The notes: generated by a model not told the origin, from the letters alone. DNA of 64,000 nucleotides from Notospermus geniculatus (GCA_002633025.1 NMRB01003062.1:14020-78019), one strand, 5' to 3'. Positions 23,801-33,525 are shown, numbered from the stretch's first letter. Made by a program: numbers and translations.

Positions 23801-26347
23801 CTGTACTGCAGGCTCAGAACCTTGTTTTTGGGAGTTCATAACCTCTCCTTGGGAAACCTGGCCATCTCGTGCGCAAGGACTTTCCTCAGTATTCACTTCA
23901 ACATGTGACGCCTGCACACACTTAGTACCGGTACATGACTGCATAGTTGACTCCAGTTGACAAATTGAGTCTTCAGTTCTGCTGCCGGAGTTGAGCACCA
24001 TTTCTGCATCAATGACCAGTGATCTAGGTTGATCCGCTTCCCTGCTCCGAGACTCAGGCATCTGATGCTCAGATGTCTTACCATCTGTTAGTTCAACATT
24101 TTCGCCCTCCCTAGTCGAATGAGAATAGCTATAGCTGCCCGAATTTGCCAAGGCATTTGGTTGTACTCTCACACTGTCAAATTTCGGAACACCATTCAGA
24201 GATCTTGCAGATTCATCAAACGATTTATGCACCATTGACTGTTTAGCATCATTCACATTAGAGTAACTTCTAGGTGAAGACATGTTTTTGCCAGATTTTT
24301 GGCCATTGCACTGCCAAGTAGATGTACAATGCGACTCATTTGGGCTCCTAACTTTTGCCAAATTTTGAAAGTGGTTCTGCTGGCTTCTATCACGCTGCTG
24401 TTCATCACCTGTCATGTATCTTGGCTGAAGACTCTCCCTGCCGACTGAATGATAGTACTCCTTCCCTGAGGCACCCAGTGAGGGACACTCCCCTGGAGGT
24501 TGCCCTCGACTTAAGTCAATGCCCACCTTCTCGGACTTCTGTGTTGTGCTCAACATTGTCAGCATTTCATGTGAACCTGATCGTTCTTGAATAAATGCAT
24601 TGCCCGTAGGATTCTGATCCACAACCCCTGCTAAATCACATCCTTCTTCAAGTACCTCACTGTTCCTTTTATTCGACAAATCGATCATTCCTTTACCATC
24701 ACACTTGTTGTTAGCCAGAAAAGTCTCTCTTGGGATTAAAGCTGTATCACACTTGGCCATTTTATGATCACTGACATCGGTCCTACAGGAATATCCTGAA
24801 TCAAAGTCACTCTCATTGACTGAAACTATCTGACTGCCAGGCTCTACGCTGTATGGCGTATTTGGTTCCACATATGGAATTCTTGGTTCGGAACATGGCG
24901 TTTTGGGTTCACAACTATCCACAGATTTAGGCATTCTCAGATCAATGACAGGCTTATCAACGTCAGTATCATCATAATTCACCTCAACCTCACTTGAATT
25001 CTTGGCCAATTCAAGACTATTCACTTGTGAACCAATGCTCTCTGGTGGCTCGAGACTCTGGGGTGAATGAGGTTCAACACTACGTACAGCTGCAAACGGA
25101 GAATGTACCTCAGCGTAATGCATCTGTGGTCCATTTCTCTGACCTGCAGACTTTGGAGGGGTGTGAGAACTGATGTTTATTTTTGGATCACTACAGTGAG
25201 TTTGTGGTGGATCACCACGAACTATCCTTGGTACAGCGCAGTGTATTTTCGGCCCTCTGTGGAGTGTTTCGTGCTCACTGTATGACATCCGTCGACCATC
25301 AGAAGGTGTACGTAGTTCACCATATCGAGTCCTTAAATTGCCATCTTGAGTTTGAGTTTCACTTGATGGAGTTGGTGGATTACTGTGTGGGGTTGGTGGA
25401 TCACTGTACGGAGTTCGTGGTTCACTGAATGATGGAGTCTGTGGATCACTAAATGAGGTCCGGTGTTCACTGTAAGGAGTCCGGGGATCACTGTATGGAG
25501 TCCTTGGATCACTGTATGGAGTTCTTGGATCACTGTATGGAGTCCTTGGATCACTAAATGGAGTCCGTGGACCACTGTATGGAGTCCATGGATCACTGTG
25601 CGGGGTCTGGGGATCACTGCGCGGAGTCCATGGATCACTGTATGGTGTTGATGGGTCACTGTATGGGGTTCGTGGTTCACAGAATGGAGTACGTGATTCA
25701 CTACCTGGTGTTCTAGGATCAAAATTTAAAGAGGTCTTTGGTTCACTAAAACGATCATTACTAACAGGTGACCAGGGATCAAAGAGGGCAATTCGGCTTT
25801 TGTTTTCATTTGATGCCCTGGCATAGCCGTTCTCTTGCCTACTGTTGACTGTTTTAGCACTTGATGGCTGGTGATCTTGTACTGTGGGTAGACATCTTGG
25901 TAATTTTTGGCTACTAACATGGTGCATGTCCTCATCTTGGGTATCTGAATCACCGGATACTTGTGTGAACTTCCGGCGATGTCGGAATTTTTTATGAATG
26001 TGTCTGTCAATATGGTCTGTATTAGTGTCTGTTGATATAATATCTGTCGGCAGAGTAGCATCTAGGGGAATGCTCCAAAGGGTCTGCGATTCCTTCTCCT
26101 CGGTATTCGTACTAGAACTATCGGATGAGTAATTGCTTTCCCTTCTTTCTGCCAACAGTGACTTTTTCTCCGTAATTTCCCACTCATGCCTATTCGTTGA
26201 ATTTTTCTTCTGTGATTCGAATCTATAACCATTTCGGTGGGTAGGTGGTGAAAGTGGTAACAGTGGTAATTTCAAAGAGTGTTGTGGTGACAAAACAGGT
26301 TGTTTCCCTCCAGAGGGTGGGCTAAACGGACTAGATGAATTCTGCAT
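9867..26347 (-). CDS. Nuclear receptor with two DNA-binding domains (2DBD-NR), nine coding exons
   Basis: Coding exons in transcript order: 26347-23189, 21053-20909, 19642-19530, 19057-18910, 17863-17574, 16505-16391, 15832-15557, 11636-11556, 10063-9867. All introns are GT-AG, the phases agree, and the total of 4524 bp gives 1507 residues plus TGA. The start is the first Met after an in-frame TGA 33 bases upstream. Order: disordered Ser/Pro-rich N-terminus (1 to ~1025) with heptads at about 210-330; DBD1 at about 1032-1101 with P-box CEACKK; 16-residue linker; DBD2 at about 1118-1188 with P-box CEGCKG; T/A-box beginning SRIGRQPN; hinge to about 1255; ligand-binding domain ~1255-1505 with helix 3 ([18 protein letters not shown]), the helix 4-5 signature ([11 protein letters not shown]) and an AF-2-like LFTEMFL. 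The two P-boxes match what I recall of the 2DBD-NR class, first described in Schistosoma and later in molluscs and other bilaterians. It should be a DNA-binding transcription factor in the nucleus. Ligand and target genes cannot be read from the sequence. Confidence 0.93.
10098..10295 (+). mobile_element. Repeat fragment joined to a tRNA-derived (SINE-like) head
   Basis: A tRNA-like segment at about 10215-10293 has an A-box TGGCCTTGTGGTTAAGGC (10222-10239) and a B-box GGTTCGAATC (10275-10284) at tRNA-like spacing. The acceptor ends do not pair, so it is a SINE head or tRNA relic, not a working tRNA. Directly upstream is a fragment starting GGCGTATCCAGAATTTGGG, related to 26514-26691. It lies in receptor intron 8. 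Confidence 0.6.
11250..11538. mobile_element. TTAA-flanked foldback element with ACACGTTCACTGCCG ends
   Basis: About 289 bp, from TTAACACGTTCACTGCCG to CGGCAGTCAACGTGTTAA, with internal GGGACGTA...TACGT repeats. It ends about 17 bp from receptor exon 8 (lower edge 11556), i.e. 12 bp beyond the 6-base donor. A related copy is at 22856-23161. Confidence 0.8.
12351..12448 (+). repeat. Two-copy tandem repeat, about 51 bp unit
   Basis: Two near-identical consecutive units beginning CTAATGGCAAAAGGAACAAA and ending ATCAGGTAGAGCATGGT. In receptor intron 7, which separates exons 7 and 8. Confidence 0.85.
12919..13371. mobile_element. Palindromic element, TACCGTAAAGTGAAATAT ends
   Basis: The left end runs TACCGTAAAGTGAAATATGT followed by a TTCGCGGGGA segment, and the right end is an approximate complement (AAATATTTCGCTTTATGG). 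The interior has further inverted TTCGCGAA-type words. It resembles the element at 19977-20185 in its CGCGAA-rich stem. A 127-codon frame in it is a by-product. Confidence 0.6.
13787..14245. repeat. Minisatellite GGTAAAAAAGGTAC with an inverted copy of its first 85 bp
   Basis: The left part (13787-14075) is a 13-16 bp tandem repeat of GGTAAAAAAGGTAC variants. The right part (14161-14245) is the near-perfect reverse complement of 13787-13872, with the unit variants in the same order, separated by about 290 bp. It lies in receptor intron 7 and could fold into a hairpin with ~85-bp arms. Confidence 0.85.
16120..16310. repeat. Dispersed ~190-bp repeat, copy 1
   Basis: Contains GAGACAGTCTACGAAAAGC, ACATTTCAATAGCTGAAATG and CAACATCCAGCGGGTTTTCC. 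Close relatives are at about 26849-27066 (same orientation) and 47045-47240 (reverse). Found in receptor intron 6, upstream of the receptor, and in an IARS2 intron. Type unknown. Confidence 0.7.
18910..19057 (-). CDS. 2DBD-NR exon 4: second zinc finger of DBD2
   Basis: Begins [17 protein letters not shown] in phase 0, contains the finger-2 cysteines and [13 protein letters not shown], and leaves in phase 1 at GTAAGT. It reads straight into exon 5, whose first residues SRIGRQPN are a typical C-terminal extension of a nuclear-receptor DBD. The intron positions and phases match those of DBD1 exactly. Confidence 0.94.
19336..19510. mobile_element. pogo/Tigger-like MITE, TACAGTCCCCCCTCGCTATT ends
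   Basis: 175 bp in receptor intron 3, 19 bp from exon 3. Ends are TACACTATGCACCCTCGC and the complement of TACAGTCCCCCCTCGC, with several inner copies of CTCGCTATTACGAAC. Tc1/pogo elements typically begin CAGT next to a duplicated TA, and that pattern is visible at both ends. Confidence 0.65.
19530..19642 (-). CDS. 2DBD-NR exon 3: inter-DBD linker and first zinc finger of DBD2
   Basis: Enters in phase 1 and encodes a 16-residue linker ([16 protein letters not shown]) followed by [18 protein letters not shown] and EGCK. It ends in phase 0 at donor GTAGGA. The finger has the C-x2-C-x13-C-x2-C spacing and the NR1-like P-box CEGCKG once joined to exon 4. Finger 1 here has Phe where DBD1 has Cys (GFHFGA versus GFHCGA). 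Confidence 0.93.
19977..20185. mobile_element. Foldback element, ACTGTAAACTGTGAAATTTT ends
   Basis: About 209 bp, ends ACTGTAAACTGTGAAATTTT and AAAATTTCACGGTTTACAGT, rich in TTCGCG/CGCGAA. It lies in receptor intron 2 and directly abuts the next element. Confidence 0.75.
20185..20528. mobile_element. Foldback element, TACCGTATTTTCG ends, CTATAAGGCGCACC interior
   Basis: About 344 bp, from TACCGTATTTTCGCGACTAT to the complement ATAGCCCGAAAAATACGGTA, with repeated CCTATAAGGCGCACC words inside. It is immediately adjacent to the element ending at 20185. Confidence 0.75.
20909..21053 (-). CDS. 2DBD-NR exon 2: second zinc finger of DBD1
   Basis: Starts in phase 0 after a TTTCTAG acceptor with [16 protein letters not shown] and continues to the finger-2 cysteines (C-x5-C-x9-C-x2-C) and [13 protein letters not shown]. 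It ends in phase 1 at GTGAGT. Joined to exon 1 it gives P-box CEACKK and a complete 66-residue zinc-binding module. This exon is the decisive evidence that the upstream finger is half of a full DBD and not an alternative first-finger exon. Confidence 0.93.
22190..22477. mobile_element. Foldback/MITE copy 2 with 8-bp target duplication ACACTCAA
   Basis: 288-bp element in receptor intron 1. It is flanked by a perfect 8-bp direct repeat ACACTCAA at 22182-22189 and 22478-22485. The inverted termini extend about 75 bp and contain an internal near-palindrome TTCGATAATCGAA. Termini CA...TG with an 8-bp duplication are compatible with the hAT superfamily; no transposase is present. Confidence 0.85.
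22856..23161. mobile_element. Foldback element with GAACACGTTCGCTGCC ends
   Basis: About 306 bp, left GAACACGTTCGCTGCC, right GGCAGTCAACGTGTTC; same family as 11250-11538 but with eroded TTAA. It contains a perfect 18-bp palindrome CTACGAGTATACTCGTAG at 23083-23100. It ends 27 bp from the edge of receptor exon 1 (23189). Confidence 0.75.
23189..26347 (-). CDS. 2DBD-NR exon 1: 1053-residue N-terminal domain plus first zinc finger of DBD1
   Basis: One uninterrupted 3159-bp coding exon. Nearly all of it is a low-complexity, Ser/Pro/Thr-rich region, far longer than the usual A/B domain of a nuclear receptor. The exon ends inside the first zinc finger, with cysteines at about residues 1032, 1035, 1049 and 1052. 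The last five residues are CEACK, followed by the donor GTAAGC. A possible 5' UTR acceptor (ACAG) lies just upstream at 26390. The ATG at 26345-26347 has a purine at -3 and is preceded by an in-frame TGA, which fixes the N-terminus if this exon is contiguous in the mRNA. Confidence 0.93.
25358..25720 (-). repeat. 21-bp coding minisatellite encoding Y-S-D-P-x-T-P heptads
   Basis: In-frame 21-bp repeat inside exon 1 of the receptor, residues about 210-330. The typical unit reads YSDPRTP, with substitutions mainly at positions 1 and 5 (F/H/R/G for Tyr; R, W, Q, S, P before T). I count sixteen Thr-Pro pairs, one RTS variant and one single-residue register slip near the end. Degenerate relatives of the unit continue downstream (for example EPKTP, SEPRIPY, EPNTPYS). 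Every unit is a potential proline-directed kinase site. The array slightly resembles the RNA polymerase II CTD heptad, but its origin by minisatellite expansion is clear from the DNA. Confidence 0.9.
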
Positions 26348-26513
26348 TTCAATTGATGTTCTGATTCCTTTCCACTGACGTCAAAGAAACTGTAAAGATA
26401 AGAATGAATAAAGATAAGAACCAATAAGCTTGTGAATTCAATAGTTAAGTCAGAGTAATGGGTTTTGTCAGGATAATGTGAGTCCCTGAAACAGAAAAGA
26501 AGATTGCAGAGTG

Positions 26514-26691
26514 CAGGAGCAGATCCAAGGGGGGTGCAACTGGCGCACGCCGCCCTTTCGGCCAACAAATCTGTAAAATTGACCGTGAAATTCTGAAATT
26601 TGGAGCAAATCATTGAAATTCACCGCAGATTTTAATGCATGTTTCTAGCACAGTGCGCCCCCTCTTTCCCAAAATCCTGGTTCCGCCACTG
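26514..26691. mobile_element. hAT-like MITE, CAGGAGCAGATCC...GGTTCCGCCACTG
   Basis: 178 bp, ends resemble CAG-N-GGCGGATCC, common in hAT-derived MITEs. GAGTGCA is present at both flanks. A related internal segment recurs at 59466-59607 and partly at 10098-10206. Confidence 0.55.
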
Positions 26692-26848
26692 GAGTGCACT
26701 GAAAGAGAAAGATAACTTAGTTCAGTTCAACCTCTTTGACTGGTGTGAATCAAAAATGTTGATAAAGAGTAAAACTTTTGAATGATTCAATATATCAGAG
26801 TGAAAATCTGCATATAGCATAAAACAGTATTATGCCATCTCTGGTATC

Positions 26849-27066
26849 AATTGTGAGACAGTCTATGAAAACCATCAGATGTCACACTTTAGGAAAGTGA
26901 CAGCCACGGTGAACCCACACATTTCAATGGCTGAAATGAATTTCATAACAGGTAAAGAGTAGCAGATCAAAATGCACAGGTTAGCTGCCAGCCCTTGTCG
27001 ATTCCAGCAACATCCGACGGGTTTTCCTACATGTATACCGTGCCTCACAATTACACACAACACAGT
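26849..27066. repeat. Dispersed ~190-bp repeat, copy 2
   Basis: Same family as 16120-16310, with GAGACAGTCTATGAAAACC, CACATTTCAATGGCTGAAAT and CAACATCCGACGGGTTTTCC in the same order. Confidence 0.7.
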
Positions 27067-27846
27067 CTCTAACAAATTTGTCATAAAAACTCAACTGGTT
27101 TCACAAAGAAGCGAATACTAGTTCACCATGTCAAGATGTTCCTACCCCTCCCCCTGCTTCTTCCTCAGACCATTCCCTTCGCTTAGAAACATGAGAGGGT
27201 ATAGCAAAGAATCAGTAAACGCTGAAAACATAGAATAGCATATCATTTCCTCCCAACAACCACAAATATTATTTCCTGACATTTTCTGCTGTCACCAATG
27301 AGGATAATGCCACTAATTACATGAAGTTAATATACCTACATGTAATTTAAATCGGGTATCAACCGTGGGTGACATCCTACCTGCTAGTGCAGTGACTTGA
27401 GATACCTACTGAATTATATAGGCTGACGTTGGTATCCTTACTGCTTACAGCTAACTGAGACGTGAATGACTGATTGTAAGACACTATTTGAAAGGCTACT
27501 GAAATGAACCTATGGCAGACACGTAAGAGGGTCAGATATCAAAATTTTGAGAATTGCCAGACTAATGTCATGCTATAGTCCACTTTTTCAAATTCATGTG
27601 TGACCCTATTCCGAATGGTCTAGATGCCATTTAACCCTGACTTCTCTTATCTATATGATAACTTTTAAATTAAAGTATATCATCATTGAACATACATAAC
27701 GTAGGTCATACGTTTTTTTTAGAGACACAAGGACAAACAATACATCAAGGGGTATAGAGGCCATGGGATAAGTAGGCCTACCTCTGACCCAAACATTTCT
27801 GATACGATACATGTAATTAACAAGGCGCACGCTGGGCGTGGCGAAT

Positions 27847-28986
27847 AACCAGGTTTTCGAAGTGGCGGCGTGAATAGCACTTTTCCTGTTTTCACATTTA
27901 GCCCCCTATTGGCCAAACCTTGAATCGAATGATGCTGAATATTGAAAGGAAACAATGTCTACTCACAAGCAACATGTCCCCAAAATTTCACAAGAAAATC
28001 TGAAGTCGTTCCCATGTTATAACAGTTCGATGATTTTCGGGTGACACTGCCTGGCGGCCATATTGGATGTGCGATCGGCCCGAAACTTTGTATTTCAGAA
28101 GGTATCCCTCCAGTACACATTTATGCAAGGTATGAAATGGCTAGGTGAGAAAACGACGACACGTGCCAAGTTCGTAACTTTTGCCGAACTTTGACCTCTG
28201 TGACCTTGAAAAGTAGGTCAAATGAAAAACCCGGGTATTATGTTATGTATCGTCATTAGATATACCAATGATAAAAATTTGGTGACGTTCCGTCCATTCA
28301 TTCAGGAGAAATAGCACTTTTCCTGTTTTCACATTTAGCCCCCTATTGGCCAAACCTTGAATCGAATGATGCTGAATATCGAAAGGAAACAATGTCTACT
28401 CACAAGCAACATGTCCACAAAATTTCACAAGAAAATCTGAAGTCGTTCCCATGTTATAACACTTCGATGATTTTCGGGTAACGCTGCCTGGCGGCCATAT
28501 TGGATGTGCGATCGGGCCGAAACTTCGTATTTCAGAAGGTATCCCTCTAGTACACATTTATGCAAGGTATGAAATGGCTAGGTGAGAAAACGACGACACA
28601 TGCCAAGTTCGTAACTTTTGCCGAACTTTGACCTCTGTGACCTTGAAAAGTAGGTCAAATGAAAAACCCGGGTATTATGTTATGTATCGTCATTAGATAT
28701 ACCTATGATAAAAATTTGGTGACGATCCGTTCATTTGTTCAGGAGAAATAGCACTTTTTCTGTTTTCACATTTAGCCCCCTATTGGCCAAACCTTGAATC
28801 GAATGACGCTGAATATCGAAAGGAAACAACGTCTACTTACAAGCAACATGTCCCAAAAATTTCAAAAGAAAATCTCAAGTCGTTTTCAAGTTATCAGTCG
28901 GACAAGAGAAAAGCGACCGCCCGGACGCCCGACCGCCCGCCACTTTCGGTAATTTAATAACCAGGACTTTCTTCGAAAACCTGGTT
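27847..28986. mobile_element. 1.14-kb element with 16-bp perfect inverted ends and an internal 437-bp tandem repeat
   Basis: Ends AACCAGGTTTTCGAAG and its exact complement CTTCGAAAACCTGGTT. Inside are about 2.3 copies of a ~437-bp unit, starting AATAGCACTTTTCCTGTTTT (first copy ~27872, second ~28309, third partial ~28746). Units differ by only a few bases. The unit contains TGGCGGCCATATTGGATG and the TGACCTCTGTGACCTTGAAA motif also found at 37.5 and 39.1 kb. Confidence 0.85.
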
Positions 28987-29872
28987 AAAAATGCTAGCTG
29001 AAATATTTGATTAACTGTTGAACAATCAGGCCAAAACAGCAGATATGATATCATCAAATCTGAAAGAAACTTGAAGTATCTTTTTGCTCACCTTCTTTCA
29101 ACACAGACCAAGCAGGGGTAATGACACTCCTCCATGATACAATTTTTGGAACTCGCACAATTGACTGAAGACAACAAGAAACACAACCATGCGGACAAGA
29201 GACAATGAACAAATAGGTGATATCATGACAAGCCAAACTGGTCAAAAGCAGATATCACCGACTGCAAATATCATGTGTGGCCCAGTTCAGAGTCAGAGGG
29301 CATATGTACATGTATGATATTTATCAAGTATTAAGTGCATAATTCAGATCCTTGTCATACATAGGCTCTCAGAGATACCTTTTCAATTTGTTTAGATAGG
29401 CATCCTCAAACAAATATTCACTCAATGAAAATGTGCAGTATTCATCAGCTTTGTTGAGTGTTCACAACAATGAACATCTGAAGCTCTTATCTCAGCTAAT
29501 TCATGAAATGCACCCGACATGGGAACTGAAATCATTGTCATTATATCTCAAGCACATGTGCTGCACTTTCTAAAAGTGTATTCATTACGTCGATTTCACG
29601 GCTTCGTCAATATTCTGTGCGATATAGGCAACCTTCGGCTCATACATGTACCTGCTGTTGTGATTACTAGTATTGAGACCTTTCACCCATCATCCATTAC
29701 ATTTAAATCCCTTAAGACACCGCAGACCTAATGTGCCAGCTGGGAACAGATAAGGAGAAAATTGTGTATTCCAGGCGGATTAATGCTCCGCCTGAATTAA
29801 AAATATCCAACACAAAGGCAAATGTGCAGTGTTTATTAGTGCGAACATTGAATTTGATGATAATTTGTTGTA

Positions 29873-30090
29873 TAGAGCTTGTGCAGCGGCTCATTATGAC
29901 GTCACGTTTGACCTGCAGTCCGCCATGCTGCCGGTCAACGACAAAGTGCGCCACGTGCAAATCACGTCATGGTTGAAGACACAACACTCCACTTGCGCTG
30001 ACGACAAACTGCACCACGTGGGTCGCCGACGTCATTTTGACCGGCAGCATGGCGGATTTTTCAGTGATGACGTCATCTGCACAAGCTCTA
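29873..30090. mobile_element. Foldback element with TATAGAGCTTGTGCAG ends, TGACGTCA and CACGTG motifs
   Basis: About 218 bp. The left half has TATAGAGCTTGTGCAG, TGACGTCA and GCCATGCTGCCGGTCAA; the right half has the complements in reverse order. Two CACGTG words flank the centre. Confidence 0.8.
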
Positions 30091-30253
30091 TAGCAAATAT
30101 GTGTTCGAACTTTTCAAATCGAGCAAAAAATAATGATTTTAGGAACCAATCTTTTGCTACAATAAACAGTACGGCTAAAAATAGAGCCTAGGGATTAACA
30201 GAACAATAGCTGCAGTTGTGGAGGGTCGGTTTTTCTGGATCAAGATCTCTAAT

Positions 30254-30513
30254 GGGTGGCGTCCACTAGAGCGCCGACAACGTTCTAGGAAAAAGGGTTG
30301 CAGAAGCAAATTGTGTCATTTCGGTATTCTTTCTGCGTCGTCAATGACTATTGGGCATTTTGCCCTCTCCCGAAAGTGCAGAAATGCCAGGAAATGTTTA
30401 GTAATGATAAAGACAACGAACGGAATCTTTCAAAAATATGCGGAGAGGTTGCTGAATGAATGCGGATTTACTAATTTTGCATTGGGTGTCTTGTCCACGC
30501 CCTAGTGGACGCC
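30254..30513. mobile_element. MITE with GGCGTCCACTAG inverted ends
   Basis: About 260 bp. The left end GGCGTCCACTAGAGCGC pairs with right GCCCTAGTGGACGCC (12 perfect bases, about 21 of 26 overall). No clear target duplication. Confidence 0.65.
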
Positions 30514-32149
30514 AGGTTTGAGGAGAAGTTTACCTAATGATTCAAACAACTGCATGCCAGTGTGAGCCCATGTCGGCAAAGTTTCTTCACTTGAGACAAA
30601 CACAGCCAACAACCGCCCCCAAATCCTTCTGCGTCTAGCAGCGTCAACTTGTGATGGGGAATACGGTCGTTACTCTTGATTGCATGTGAGCTATACATCA
30701 AACTATATTGTGTTCAGTATACAGTTCTTATTACCTCAATCAACCATGCATGACCCCACTCATTATCAGTGGAGCCTGGATTACTGTTTTCGACATTATA
30801 CGGTAATGTTAGAGGTAACATATTCCTCGCAATAGAAAGAGATACTTACATCATCCAACTGGCAATATCCAATGAGGGAATACAGAAAATGTCAAAAATG
30901 AGCTAGCTTTTTCTTCATCAGACACCAGAATTTAATGGGGATGGTTCAAGGCAAGCACCATAATCCATGTGACTGTCTCTCATACTGAACTGAGGATCGC
31001 AACATGTGACGTTAGTTTTGATGTGGTGAGGTGTCGACAAGACGAGACGTCATGCATCCTGAGAATCTGAGGTCATTGCGAGGTGCGGAGCAGTTGTGAA
31101 GACCCTGGGTGGACGTCATGTGACCATGCATTGATCACCAGCAACAAAATGAGGTGGTTAAGAACTGATGACTTTGTTTGTCATGACTGACAACAGCCCC
31201 CCCCCCCCCGGGCACAGGCCCTGTCATCGCCACTTCTGTGACGTACATTTTTATATCAACACCTATAATAAGTCTGATCAACTTTCTTCAATAATATGGG
31301 GCAGGTGTCATATATCAAGACCCTAGTTGAGATTTAGACAACATTCCCTCTCACATGTCATTGCCAATACTTCCGCCTCTAAACATTACAATACAATAAT
31401 CGTCATAATCTTCATTGGTAACACCAGCAAAGGTTACCTCATCCATCTCTTGCCATGGAACACTCAGCCTGAGTTAACAAAACCATCAGCTTGTGGTAGA
31501 AGCAATCAGTGAATAACCCAAACCAAATTCTTTGGCATGAATCCTGAATCAAAACATCAAGTGGCAACATTTCAAAATTATGACCAATTATGTACTGTTA
31601 TGAACACTTCATCATCAAATGGGATAAATTATTTAATCAATTAGAGGACAGATATTGCATAAATTGTATAACCACTATGCAGCCAGTAACACAAAAAAAC
31701 AAGATAGGCTACCCACCAAAGACTAGAAAGATTCATCAAAAAAAATAAAGGCGCTAGAGCGCTAACAAACCAAAAGTTTATGGACGTACCGCCGTGCGGA
31801 CTAACGCACGACAGACCACCACTCAATGGCCCGCTCAAGGCCCCAACCACAACATAAGCCCTGCTGGGACTTGCGGCCAAGCAGGCTAAAAAGGCAGATT
31901 TTTTCTCAAAATCAGAAGTCCATATAGAATAAGGACCTTGGTGCATTAAAAACACTTGCCAGTAACCAAGATACCAGCGTGGTTTCAAAAAAAACCTTGC
32001 TCAGTCCATAAAGAGTGTCATCAAGATACCAAGTGATAAACTGCCTAAAAGCTTATTGATTGCGAGAGAAACGCATTATTGTGCCTATTAAGACCTGGTA
32101 ATCTACTTTAATAATTGATGTGAGCAAAAACAATAATACTGGATTCCAA

Positions 32150-32334
32150 TATGTGACCCGCTCTGGCAAAAGTAGGCGCTTGTCGCAAGTGATCATCATT
32201 GGTCATCTAGTTTATTCAGCTATTATCATGGCTGTCCACTTCTATTGTGAACATTTCAGCTACTGGTCGTAAAGCCGTTAACCCTTTCCTCCACTGCGAC
32301 AAGCACCTGCTTTTTGCTGGAGCGGGTCGCAATA
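32150..32334. mobile_element. Foldback element, ATATGTGACCCG...CGGGTCGCAATAT
   Basis: 185 bp. Inverted arms include GACCCGCTCTGGCAAAAGTA and GCTTGTCGCA with their complements. Same family as 44402-44606. Confidence 0.75.
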
Positions 32335-33396
32335 TTGGTGATCAAGAAATAAGCAACAGACATCTAGTTTAACGTAACACACAAAACTAAGAAGGCAGGC
32401 AACATCCAAGTTGATGCAGCAGAGAATTTGACCTTTCTATCAGGAGAACTTTCATCTATAACTACATGTAAAGACTGCTCACAATTTCAATGGTTTTATC
32501 AAAGGATTGTCATCCAAAATAGGAAAAAGGTTGACAGCGTGGACAAAGTGCCACTGAAACAACATCAAAGCCATTTTGTGGATGCTTTTATGACAAAATA
32601 ATTGAGAGTGTAGCCTCAACTTTTCAGATTTAATCTAGCTATAGTACCATGTGTCTGTACTACCTCATAATTTGTACGCACAAACCCTTGGAGAACTTCA
32701 CCGTGATTTTGTGTTTCCCTTGCACCTCAAGTTGCCGTGCACCAATCAGGACACTTGAAATTGCCTGTTACCTGTCAGATTACCGGTACCTTTTTTTCTT
32801 ATTGGTGATCTCTGACCATCTCAGCAGTAATGGCATCGTGCAATCAATAGAAACACACGACACTTGTTCTTGCAACAGCTGAACAAATTACACTTGATTT
32901 TAATGGCAAATAAAAGTACAAACTCTCAAAACCCACACATTATTATAGGTACTCCTACAGATGAGAATTTCTGGTGCAAGTATTGAGTCTAATGGGCAAT
33001 TGCCCATTGAGAGCCCTGAAGTTCAGCCCTCCCACAGACCTCAGGTCATTGCACACACTGGCAACATTTTTACAACATTCAGAGCCTGCTGTCTGCCATG
33101 GGCCCTCTGAGTGACTGTTGAAGAGTCTAGTCTGCCCCTCAAGCATTCAGGAAAACAAACCATAACAAACATGACAAAAATCTCAACAACCACAGTAGAC
33201 ACTGATCCTTACCTAAGAGCCATCCCTAGGAAAAGCATCTCCAAAGCGGCTCTTTGGTAAGCCGCTTTTGGAACAAAGTGCACTTCATCTGAAATTATAA
33301 AGACGAGACAATTTGGAGTGGAGGCTATATTAGAGGATAGATCCAAATCAAAGCCAGTCACCCCTCATTGTCATCCACATGGAGCGGGGCTATCAG

Positions 33397-33525
33397 GGTC
33401 CCTGCCAGAAATTTTTTTGAGGGTACTTATTTCTTCAACAAAAACGCCATGAAATTAAAGAAAATTGCCCTTTTCTGTTCCTTTGAGGGTACTAGCATAC
33501 CATTACCCTCTGGCGGAAATAGTTG
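33397..33525. repeat. Foldback repeat, CTGCCAGAAATTTTTTTGAG, copy 1
   Basis: Carries GCCAGAAATTTTTTTGAGGG and CCCTCTGGCGGAAAT at its ends. A second copy is at 58158-58302. Confidence 0.65.

Noticed and set aside
25463-25651. Plus-strand frame with WSPWITV repeats
   Set aside because: Antisense shadow of the receptor heptad minisatellite.
30218-30505. 95-codon basic frame
   Set aside because: Coincides with the GGCGTCCACTAG MITE.
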